Source of the DNA: Calliopsis andreniformis
Taxonomy: Eukaryota; Arthropoda; Insecta; Hymenoptera; Andrenidae
NCBI RefSeq assembly: GCF_051401765.1
Contig: NW_027480422.1
Location: 20,106,001-20,170,000 of the forward strand
DNA length: 64,000 nt
Direction: 5' to 3'
The position numbers were made by a program, and so were the translations under genes. Positions 57,431 through 64,000 of the stretch are shown piece by piece (the stretch's first letter is position 1; the number at the start of each line of letters is the position of its first letter). The notes below the pieces were generated by a model that was not told the DNA's origin, searched no databases, and saw only the letters and a program-made list of their open reading frames with translations.

Positions 57431-57431
57431 A

Positions 57432-57435
57432 AAGC
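57432..57435. repeat. Target-site duplication AAGC, right copy
   Basis: Right member of the 4-bp duplication flanking the insertion. The next bases continue the satellite monomer exactly where the left flank stopped. Confidence 0.85.
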
Positions 57436-60172
57436 ATAAAATAAAAGAAAAATACAACAGTCTTTCCATCGTATAAAACGAATAATTGCAACCAGTATGA
57501 AAGCTATGGTCATTTATACGTTCCGGGCCACCTAGGCTTCACTCTGGGGCATTGTCCAACCAGATCGAGTAGTTAGGGCCTAAGAAGTCTACACCAGGAG
57601 CATAAAATACAATATAAATACAACAGTTTTTCCATCGTATAATACGAATAATTGCAACCAGTGTGAAAGTACTGGTCATTTCTACGTTCCGGGTAACCTA
57701 GGCTTCACTCTTTGGCGCTGCTCCACCAGATCGAATAGCTAGGGCCTTAGAAGTCAACGCCAGAAGCACAAAATAAAGTAAAAATACAACAGTTATTCCA
57801 TCGTATAACAGGAATAATTACAACCAGTGTGAAAGTAATGGGCATTTCTACGTTCCGTGCAACCTAGGCTTCACTCTAGGGCGTTCGTCCACCAGGTCGA
57901 ATAGTTAGGGCCTTAGAAAACAACTCCAGACGCATAAAATACAATATAAATACAAGAGTTTTTCCACGGTATAAAACGAATAATTGCAACCAGTATGAAA
58001 GTTATGGTCAGTTCCACGTTCCGGGCAACCTAGGCTTCACCCTAGGGCGTTGCTCCACCAGATCGAATAGTTAGGGCCTAAGAAGTCAACGCCAGAAGCA
58101 TAAAATACAATAGAAGTACAACAGTTCTTCCATCGTATAACAGGAATAAATGCAATCAGTGTGAAAGATATGGTCATATCTACGTTCCGGGCAACCTAGG
58201 CTTCACTCTAGGACGTTGATCCACCACATCGAATAGCTGCGGCCTTAGAAGTCAACGCCAGAAGCATAAAATACAATATAAATACAAGAGTTTTTCAGTC
58301 GTATAACAGGAATAATTGCAAACAGTGTGAAAAATATGGTTATTTCTACGTTCCGGGCAACCTAGGCTTCACGCTAGGGCGTTGCTCCAGCACATCGAAT
58401 AGCTACGGCATTAGGAGTCAACGCCAGAGGCATAACATACAATATAAGCACAACAATTTTTCCATCGTATAAAACGAACAATTGCAATCAGTATGAAGGT
58501 TATAGTCATTTCTACGTTCCCGGCAACCTAGGCTTCACTCTAGGACGTTGTTCCTCCAGATCGAATAGCTAGGGCCTAAGAAGTCTACACCAGGAGCATA
58601 AAATACAATATAAATACAACAGTTTTTCCATCGTATAATACGAATAATTGCGACCAGTGTGAAAGTACTGGTCATTTCTACGTTCCGGGTAACCTAGGCT
58701 TCACTATTTGGCGTTGCTCCACCAGAACGAATAGCTAGGGCCTTAGAAGTCAACGCCAGAAGCACAAAATAAAATAAAAATACAACAGTTATTCCATCGT
58801 ATAACAGGAATAATTACAACCAGTGTGAAAGTAATGGGCATTTCTACGTTCCGTGCAACCTAGGCTTCACTCTAGGGCGTTGGTCCACCAGGCCGAATAG
58901 TTAGGGCCTCAGAAAACAACTCCATACACAAAAAATACAATATAGGTACAACAGCTTTTCCACGGTATAAAACGAATAATTGCAACCAGTATGAGTGTTA
59001 TGGTCAGTTCTACGTTCCGGGCAACCTACGCTTCACCCTTGGGCGTTGCTACACCAGATCGAATAGTTAGGGCCTAAGAAGACAATGCCAGAAGCATAAA
59101 ATACAATAGAAATACAACAGTTTTTCCATCGTATAACAGGAATAATTGTAATCAGTGTGAAAGGTATGGTCATTTCTACGTTCCGGGCAACCCAGGCTTC
59201 ACGCTAGGGCGTTGCTCCACCACATCGAATAGCTGCGGCCTTAGAAGTCAACGCCAGAACCATAAAATACAATATAACTACAACAGATTATCAATCGCAT
59301 AACAGGAATAATTGCTAACAGTGTGAAAGATATGGTCATTTCTACGTTGCGGGCATCCTAGGCTTCACTCTAGCTCATTGCTCCACCACATCGAATAGCT
59401 ACGGCCTTAGAAGTCAACGCCATAACTATAAAAACGATATAAATGCAACAGTTTTTCCATTGTATATAATGAATAATTGCAAACAGAGTGGAGGTAATGG
59501 TCATTTGTACTTTCCGGGCAACCTAGGCTTCACTCAAGGGCGTTTCTCCACCACATCGAATAGCTCCGGCCTTAGAAGTCAACGTCTGAAGCATAAAATA
59601 TAATATAAATACTACAGTTTTTCCATCGTATAACAGGAATAATTGCAACCAGTGTGAAAGACATGGTCATCTCTACGTTCCGGGCAACCTAGGCTTCACC
59701 CTAGGGCGTTGCTCCACCACATCGAATAGCTTCGGCCTTAGGAGTCAACGCCAGAGGCATAAAATACAAAATAAATACAACAGTTTTTCCATCGTATAAC
59801 AAGAATAATTGAAACCAGTGTGAAAGTGATGGTCATTTCTACATTCCGGGCAACCTAGGCTTCACTCTAGGGCATTGTCCGACCAGATCGAATAGTTAGG
59901 GCCTAAGAAGTCAACGCCAGAAGCATAAAATACAATATAAATACAACAGCTCTTCCATCGTATATAATGTATATTTGCAAACAGTGTGAAAGTAAAGGTC
60001 TTTTCTACGTACCGGGCAACCTAGGTTTCGCTGTAGGGCGCTGCTCCGCCAGATCGAATTGCTAGGGACTTAGAAGTCAACCCCAGAAGCATTAAATACA
60101 ATAAAAATGCAACAGTTTTTCCATCGTATAAGAGGAAATCTGCAACCAGTGTGAAAGTACTGGTCATTTCTA
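57432..60172. repeat. 166-bp satellite array (continuation right of the LTR insertion)
   Basis: The same satellite in the same orientation and phase resumes immediately after the 1437-bp insertion. The bases from 57432 on continue the monomer interrupted at 55994, as shown by the uninterrupted equivalent at about 54165. The first ~190 bp match the 11-mer unit found at 54.17-54.36 kb almost perfectly. From about 57620 to 58913 the array is collinear with 43.9-45.2 kb. The last units (59.9-60.17 kb) are more divergent, for example TATAAGAGGAAATCTGC in place of the usual TATAACAGGAATAATTGC. The array stops mid-monomer, just after GGTCATTTCTA, where the BEL/Pao LTR begins. Confidence 0.97.
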
Positions 60173-60175
60173 TTG
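60171..60175. other. Satellite / retrotransposon junction
   Basis: The satellite reads GGTCATTTCTA and would continue CGTTCCGGG. Instead there is one T and then TGTTAGAATC, the LTR end. The 4-6 bases before it (within TTTCTAT) are the left target-site copy; the right copy is outside the window. Confidence 0.8.
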
Positions 60176-60295
60176 TTAGAATCGCTTAAAGGAAGTGATC
60201 TAACTGGGGTCCGGACAAGGTGAGAATGAGGGTACAGAAAGAAACAAATACTCGATCAAATTTAAGTCGGCCCTTAAAAGGGCTTAAGTACGACG

Positions 60296-60301
60296 TTTAT
60301 T
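60296..60301 (-). terminator. Candidate polyadenylation signal in the 3' LTR
   Basis: AATAAA on the minus strand, preceded by ATAT. Its place about 120 bp from the end of the LTR suits the R/U5 side of an LTR retrotransposon. CCCTT-AA-AAGGG (60271-60282) just downstream can form a small hairpin. Confidence 0.5.
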
Positions 60302-61031
60302 ATATTTTTCTTTGTCTTTGGGGGCTGGGGGTGGTTGAGGTCCTCGGCGGCTCCTTTGGTGGTCGGCGGTGAATCCGAGGGCCTTGTTTTTGGACGCCGG
60401 TCAGCGACGTTGGCGTCTGAAACGAAAATAGCGGCAGAACCGCGACGGTAAGCGAGAGCGTAAGTCAAGCTATACCAAATAGTATCGACTCCTGGCTGTG
60501 ACAACAAGCCTGTATGGAGGGGATAGCAATACCTTGCTTGTAACGCAAAGGTAAAGCAGTGGACTGTGTGATCGACTTTCCTTTAAAATTAAAGGGATCG
60601 TCGACCTGCAAGTGCGTAGAGATGAGAAACCTCTTCTCCACGTCTTATGCACCTTTTAAAGAGGTGCACGTCGGTTGAATCTCTGCGAGAGCAGAGGTTC
60701 GCGAGCGTTGAAATGCACTGTCCCTAGCTGGTGCTAGGCTCAGAGGCAGGTGACGGCCAGAGACTCCACTACACCGTTCACCTCGCCGTGTGCATCTATT
60801 CGTCACACGGGGGTTGCTTCTAAACGGTTAGTGAGGCGCGAGTAACGTAGAGGTGATAGGCACTTACGTTTACTCTGTCTGGATTTGCCCGTCAAACAAG
60901 GCTACTGAGCAGTGGGTTCGGTGCTCTTCCGACGATATGCAAACTCAGAGAATCGTGAAAATCACCGATTCCAAGAGTGTGTTCAATCGTTTTTTTTGCA
61001 ATCTCTTTTTTGCAAGCTGATTCGTCTGTCG

Positions 61032-61046
61032 CACGTATAATACGTG
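61032..61046. promoter_or_regulatory. 15-bp palindrome with TATA core in the LTR
   Basis: CACGTATAATACGTG is symmetrical except for its central base and contains a TATAAT core flanked by CACGT/ACGTG. In the minus-strand LTR it lies about 510 bp from the LTR start, so it could be part of the U3 promoter. No function is shown. Confidence 0.3.
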
Positions 61047-61552
61047 TTGATCGAACAGACGAATAGACTAAGCCGCAAGAGAAGATCGTTCGGTCAGTGA
61101 GGATTCTGCTCTTCGAGTACTTCGAGCTTGTTGGAGAAACCAAGAAGCTCTGTTTGAAGTAACCTCGAAATGGCTGTACTTCTACTGATCGAACCGTTAC
61201 CTGTCAAAGACTGGCACAAGACTGACTGCGAGAGTTGCGCGTGTCTCCGCGAAAGCGCGGAATACGCTCGTTAGCCGCCACGCGGCGCTCGCTAATCAAA
61301 CTGTGTCCTTTTCTAATCTTCGACAACTTTCTCTCTCTTTCCTTCAGGCTCGAACAGCTGACACAGGTCGTTCACCTGTTCGAGTTTAACTGTAATTTTC
61401 TAAAAACGAGTCCTTCGTCAAATTCACCGTGTTTGTTATTAGTGACACTGAATCCCCAACCGAAGGCGACCTTCGGTTGGGCACGTCGATCAACATACAA
61501 CGGCTTTTCGTAACGAAATAGAGTTCTCAATATATTAACTCTTTTTTAAACA

Positions 61553-61565
61553 TACCGCCCCCCTT
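61553..61565 (-). promoter_or_regulatory. Polypurine tract (plus-strand primer site) of the BEL/Pao element
   Basis: On the minus strand AAGGGGGGCGG then TA immediately precedes the TGTTTAAA start of the LTR. A G-rich purine run in this place is where second-strand DNA synthesis is primed in LTR retrotransposons. Confidence 0.65.
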
Positions 61566-61580
61566 GCACGGTCCGTGCAA
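61564..61580. other. Perfect palindrome abutting the polypurine tract
   Basis: TTGCACGG-T-CCGTGCAA: two 8-bp arms and a 1-nt centre. In element orientation it lies directly 5' of, and overlaps by two bases, the purine tract. Confidence 0.7.
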
Positions 61581-61834
61581 TAGAGAATGTCAGTATGTTT
61601 GTTCCGAAGGAAACTCGTCTCGTAAAACTCGAAAGATAGAGCTTTATTACCGCGAATGAGAGAGAAAATTTGCTGAAAGAGAAGTTCAATTGAGCTGAAC
61701 TCCCTCACAGCGTTATCGTGAACTCCAATCAAATAGAAATTTAATTGAACTTACTTTCTAGCTGGAGGAGACCAGCTTCGATGCTGAAGCAGCCTCATCG
61801 AGGTCTCTACGGCAATCCCCACGGCCGTCCGCGT
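61581..61834. other. Non-coding stretch between the 3' ORF and the PPT
   Basis: About 250 bp with no convincing gene, corresponding to the 3' untranslated part of the element. It is AT-rich compared with the ORF beside it and contains two near-repeats around CAATTGAGCTGAAC/AATTTAATTGAACTTAC (61688-61754). Only a 65-codon frame without recognisable features crosses it. Confidence 0.5.
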
Positions 61835-62359
61835 TTATTCCTCAAGAGAGGGCCCTTGAGGACGCGTGGGTCGGCGTGAGCGACTCGCCACCGCCGTGCT
61901 CCTGCCGGTTTCTTTCGGCCGCGTGCTGGTCGACGTTGGTGCGGCCCGTCGTCCTGACTCCCGTGGCTTTTGTCGGGTCCTGCTGGAAGCTGGATTTTCC
62001 GAGGTTGCAGCTCGCGGTGCCTTTCCCTTTTCCTCTTTGGGCGTTGGTGCAGCTGCCGCTTTCCACGCCACCGACGTCAGCCGTTGGTCTCTGTCCCATC
62101 GGAGGACGTAGCGTCCCCCGGGGACCGTACACCGGTATCGCCTCGTAGTCTTCGGGATATGTCCCGGTACACGGAGCTCCAGGTCATCCGTTCTGAGGAC
62201 CCATTCCTCCTTCTTTTCCTTCGCGGGTTTTTCCTCGTTCCGGCTTGCCTCCGGTGTGGCCGGAAGACTTGTGTGGTCCAGCGCCTGCTCGACCAAGTTC
62301 AGACACCTTTCAAAGGTGTCTGACATCTCCTTTTGCGTAACCACAGTGTCAGTTTCCAT
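61835..62359 (-). CDS. Small accessory ORF downstream of BEL/Pao pol (unknown function)
   Basis: An open frame between the pol stop and the PPT. It is open from about 62596, but the first in-frame ATG is at 62359-62357, with G at -3 and G at +4, giving a 174-residue protein; the longer reading would need a GTG start or splicing. The N-terminal part is acidic (Glu/Asp-rich, two Met close together), then comes a Lys/Glu-rich stretch. A central section of about 30 residues is rich in Arg, Tyr and Trp with a Pro-Gly-Gly turn and looks folded. The C-terminal third is low-complexity, Ala/Ser/Thr/Pro with many Arg and Lys, ending Ser-Leu-Glu-Glu. No zinc knuckle, signal peptide or membrane segment is seen, so it is not an obvious gag or env. 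An Arg-rich tail would fit nucleic-acid binding, but that is inference. It could also be non-coding GC-rich sequence that happens to be open. Confidence 0.5.
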   Translation of the reverse strand: METDTVVTQKEMSDTFERCLNLVEQALDHTSLPATPEASRNEEKPAKEKKEEWVLRTDDLELRVPGHIPKTTRRYRCTVPGGRYVLRWDRDQRLTSVAWKAAAAPTPKEEKGKAPRAATSENPASSRTRQKPRESGRRAAPTSTSTRPKETGRSTAVASRSRRPTRPQGPSLEE

Positions 62360-62591
62360 TGCTGGCTTGAGACTAATTAGTCTATCGCTTTCCGGACTCA
62401 ATTTTCGGTAGCATCCGCGATTTTGTGGGGGCGCTTCTTCCCTTGGAGTGAGAGAGACGCAACCACTTCGGCTCCCCTCTCTGTTATCGCTTTGGACGTA
62501 GGGGGGGTGTCTTGCGAGCGTTTGTCTTTCGAACTGAACGGTCGCGCTCACCTTTGTGTCACCCTCGATTTTACCGAAAATCGTTAGATGT

Positions 62592-64000
62592 TTATTTCAC
62601 CTGTTCGACCTCGGCTACCGTTGTCGAATCTGGCTCATCTACGGGTAACCTACACATCCTTGTAATCGGACGTGTGTATGTGGACTTTGCTGTACGTACT
62701 TTTACAACCCGTACATTTCCGTCCTTCCCCGGGAAAACCTCCTCAATTCTTCCCATCTCCCACTGATTAGGGGGAAGAAGAGGATTCTGCACTAACACCA
62801 GATCCCCTGGTTGCAGTTGCAGTTGAGTAGTGCGCCACTTATAGCGATTTTGTAGGTGCGTGAGATAATCTCGCGTCCAATGCCTCCATAGCTGTTCGTG
62901 GAATTTTTGAATCGCTCTCCAACGCGACAATCGCGAGAGTTTTTCATTTTCCACGGACTGCAGCGGAATCGCATTTAGTGGTCCGCCTGTCAGGAAGTGA
63001 CCGGGCGTAAGAGACGCATAGTCGTCTGGGTCGTCACTCAGAGGAGCGATCGGTCGCGAGTTAAGACTCGCTTCGATCTTGCAGAGCAACGTCTGCATTT
63101 CCTCTCCCGTTGGTGTGAACTCTCCCAACGTGCGTTTCAAATGGTGTTTCACCGATTTCACGCCGGCCTCCTGCATTCCACCGAAGTGTGGGGCACTGGG
63201 TGGATTGAACCGCCACTGAATGCCCATAGCACCGCATTTATTATGCGTATCTGCTGCAGAAAATACTGCACGACAGTGCTGTTGTAATTCTCGATCGGCA
63301 CCGACGAAATTGGTTCCATTGTCACTGAAAATGCAGGACGGGATTCCTCGTCGTGCAACAAACCGATCGAGTGCGGCTAAGAACGCGCTCGTCGTGTAGT
63401 TATGGACGAGTTCGATATGGACAGCCTTCGTAGCGTAACAAACAAACACCGCGATGTACGCTTTGTGAGCTGTTTTGCCTCGGCCCGCGGAGTCGCGGAC
63501 ACGGTAAGGTCCCGCGTAGTCCACTCCACAATTGTCGAATGCTCTTGACGGGCGGCAGCGCTCCGGGGTCAGATGCTGCATTATTTGCGTGGACGTGTTG
63601 CCTCGCCATCTTACGCATCGCATGCATTTGTTGACCACGGTTTTCGCTGCATTTCGACAACCGAGGATCCAATAATTTTGCCTGACAGTGTGCAAGGTCA
63701 ACTGCAAGCCCCCATGCAACGTATCTACGTGGCACTGCCTAATTATTAATGTCGAAACATAATGCTTAGGCAGTATTATCGGGTGCTTGGTTTCCCATGC
63801 AAGCATCGCATTCTCCAGTCTTCCACCGACTCGTATGACGTCCTTATCATCGAGGAACGGGTTGAGACTTTTCAAGGGAGACTTCACGGGGATACTGCGA
63901 TGATTTTTTAAGCATCGGTATTCCTCTGCGAAATGCGAGCCCTGTATATGGCGTGCGAGGCGCTCAGCTGCGTTACGCATTTCTGACGCCTCGATTATTT
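62592..64000 (-). CDS. pol: BEL/Pao pol polyprotein, C-terminal part: integrase and DUF5641-like domain (5'-partial)
   Basis: The frame is open from the right edge to TAA at 62594-62592; at least 468 codons are visible and the true start lies outside. Counting from the internal Met at 63980: residues 1-60 are the linker before integrase, including the NPFLD...VGGRL pattern typical of Pao pol. An HHCC zinc-binding motif follows (H84, H89, C119, C122). The integrase core has DDE residues D154 (in VDYAGP), D220 (in SDNGTNF) and E271 (after FGGMQ), a D-to-E gap of 50 residues. From about 350 to 445 is a DUF5641-like tail (GDLVLV, W..GRI, VRVV..VRT, RPI..M..LPV). Integrase inserts the reverse-transcribed DNA copy into host DNA. 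All catalytic residues are present and there is no frameshift in the visible part, so the copy looks structurally intact here. Confidence 0.95.
   Translation of the reverse strand, partial: IIEASEMRNAAERLARHIQGSHFAEEYRCLKNHRSIPVKSPLKSLNPFLDDKDVIRVGGRLENAMLAWETKHPIILPKHYVSTLIIRQCHVDTLHGGLQLTLHTVRQNYWILGCRNAAKTVVNKCMRCVRWRGNTSTQIMQHLTPERCRPSRAFDNCGVDYAGPYRVRDSAGRGKTAHKAYIAVFVCYATKAVHIELVHNYTTSAFLAALDRFVARRGIPSCIFSDNGTNFVGADRELQQHCRAVFSAADTHNKCGAMGIQWRFNPPSAPHFGGMQEAGVKSVKHHLKRTLGEFTPTGEEMQTLLCKIEASLNSRPIAPLSDDPDDYASLTPGHFLTGGPLNAIPLQSVENEKLSRLSRWRAIQKFHEQLWRHWTRDYLTHLQNRYKWRTTQLQLQPGDLVLVQNPLLPPNQWEMGRIEEVFPGKDGNVRVVKVRTAKSTYTRPITRMCRLPVDEPDSTTVAEVEQVK

Larger units (their letters stand above)
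55995..57431. mobile_element. 1437-bp insertion, probable solo LTR (family unknown)
   Basis: A GC-rich, unique sequence interrupts a satellite monomer and is flanked by AAGC direct repeats. It starts TGCGACGTGAC and ends GTCACGTCACA-like (GCCACGTCACA), so the ends form an 11-bp imperfect inverted repeat opening with TG and closing with CA, as LTRs do. It has no long ORF with a recognisable domain; overlapping frames of 60-172 codons on both strands reflect its high GC. A TATA-like TATTTAAG lies at 56274-56281 on the plus strand and AATAAA at 56263. These facts fit a solo LTR left by recombination of a complete element. A non-autonomous DNA transposon with short inverted repeats and 4-bp target duplications is the main alternative. 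It is unrelated at its ends to the BEL/Pao LTR at 60174. Confidence 0.65.
52120..57880. repeat. Three tandem copies of an 11-monomer (1826-bp) higher-order repeat, third copy interrupted
   Basis: Anchor GTTCTTCCATTGTCTAAAAT lies at 52201, 54027 and 55853, two steps of exactly 1826 bp (11 monomers). Copy 1 is about 52120-53945 and copy 2 about 53946-55771. Copy 3 starts at about 55772, is split by the 1437-bp insertion at 55994/57432, and diverges at about 57880 after roughly 670 bp of satellite. Shared markers include CCACAGTGAAGGTGATGG, GGGCGCCGCTCCACC and AATACAACGATTTTTCC. Units 1 and 2 differ by only scattered bases. Confidence 0.88.
60174..61552 (-). mobile_element. 3' LTR of the BEL/Pao element
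   Basis: The left edge is the satellite junction: CATTTCTAT, then TGTTAGAATCGC. The right edge is placed at ...TTTTTTAAACA (61552), next to a purine tract. On the minus strand the LTR therefore starts TGTTTAAAAAAG and ends GCGATTCTAACA, giving the short TGTT/AACA inverted ends usual for LTRs. Length 1379 bp. Minus-strand AATAAA at 60301-60296 lies about 120 bp before the LTR end, as expected for the polyadenylation signal. The 5' LTR is not in the window, so the right boundary rests on the PPT and terminal-repeat argument only. Short ORFs inside (60-92 codons) show no recognisable domain. Confidence 0.78.
60174..64000 (-). mobile_element. BEL/Pao LTR retrotransposon, 3' part (continues beyond right edge)
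   Basis: Reading on the minus strand from the right edge: C-terminal pol with a zinc-binding motif, DDE integrase and DUF5641-like tail (64000-62592), a small 3' ORF (62359-61835), an approximately 280-bp non-coding stretch, a purine tract (61565-61553), then a 1379-bp LTR (61552-60174) that abuts the satellite. The order pol-PPT-LTR and the integrase type identify BEL/Pao. gag, protease, most of reverse transcriptase, the primer-binding site and the 5' LTR would lie to the right, outside the window. The frame of the visible pol is intact, so the copy may be recent. The array is cut mid-monomer, showing that it inserted into satellite DNA. Confidence 0.9.

Noticed and set aside
55995..57431. 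Helitron identity for the 1437-bp insertion because of its right-end hairpin
   Set aside because: It begins TG rather than TC, does not end CTRR, is not inserted between A and T, and has a 4-bp target duplication, which Helitrons do not make.
1..60172. CRISPR-like array
   Set aside because: The repeat has no short direct-repeat/unique-spacer pattern. The whole 166-bp unit is repeated, and there are no cas genes.
60274..61513. Frames of 60-92 codons in the 60.2-61.5 kb region
   Set aside because: They lie inside the 3' LTR, are short, occur on both strands and show no domain.
61842..62132. 96-codon minus-strand frame overlapping the 3' ORF
   Set aside because: It is an alternative frame inside the longer 3' ORF; low complexity and no recognisable domain.
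61866..62323. Plus-strand frames of 81-117 codons opposite the 3' ORF, and plus-strand frames at 62512-62766 and 62997-63287
   Set aside because: These are antisense shadows of the element's minus-strand ORF and pol. The pol strand is fixed by clear integrase motifs.
62360..62551. GTG as start of a 238-residue version of the 3' ORF
   Set aside because: GTG starts are not expected for a eukaryotic mRNA. The first in-frame ATG is at 62359; the upstream part is recorded only as an open frame.

Overview
The window is almost entirely eukaryotic heterochromatin-type DNA. About 58.7 kb of it is one tandem satellite array whose monomer is about 166 bp (roughly 354 copies). The array is already running at base 1 and stops at about 60172. 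No host gene is visible. The only recognisable protein-coding DNA is the pol 3' end of a BEL/Pao LTR retrotransposon. BEL/Pao elements are confined to animals, and the integrase sequence looks arthropod-like. I lean towards an insect, possibly a hymenopteran, but that is inference; the satellite itself was not recognised as a named family.

Layout. 1-55994: satellite, which falls into three loosely different domains (about 1-21 kb, 21-37 kb, 37-60 kb) distinguished by monomer subtypes. Inside it are many block duplications of 2 to 60 monomers: 8-mer units in tandem at 9.7-12.4 kb, 4-mer units at 45.9-47.2 kb, three tandem 11-mer units from 52.1 kb, a 38-monomer-offset duplication (21.8/28.1 kb), and an approximately 10-kb-offset duplication (37.7/47.7 kb). 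55995-57431: a 1437-bp GC-rich insertion with TG...CA ends and a 4-bp target duplication (AAGC), best read as a solo LTR. 57432-60172: satellite resumes at exactly the interrupted base. 60174-64000: the 3' part of a minus-strand BEL/Pao element (3' LTR, polypurine tract, a small 3' ORF, and the C-terminal part of pol), which runs off the right edge.

How it fits together. The array looks like a higher-order-repeat landscape made by repeated unequal exchange or amplification of multi-monomer blocks. It was invaded later by at least two LTR elements of different families. The solo-LTR insertion sits in only one of three near-identical 11-mer copies, so it postdates that amplification. Each monomer carries a conserved core with a dyad (GCAAC-CTAG ... 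CTAG-GGC-GTTGC), a TATA-like AT-rich stretch and a T-run. This, with the chromatosome-sized period, makes a centromeric or pericentromeric role plausible but unproven. Short open frames inside the array (60-117 codons) are by-products of the repeat and are not annotated as genes.
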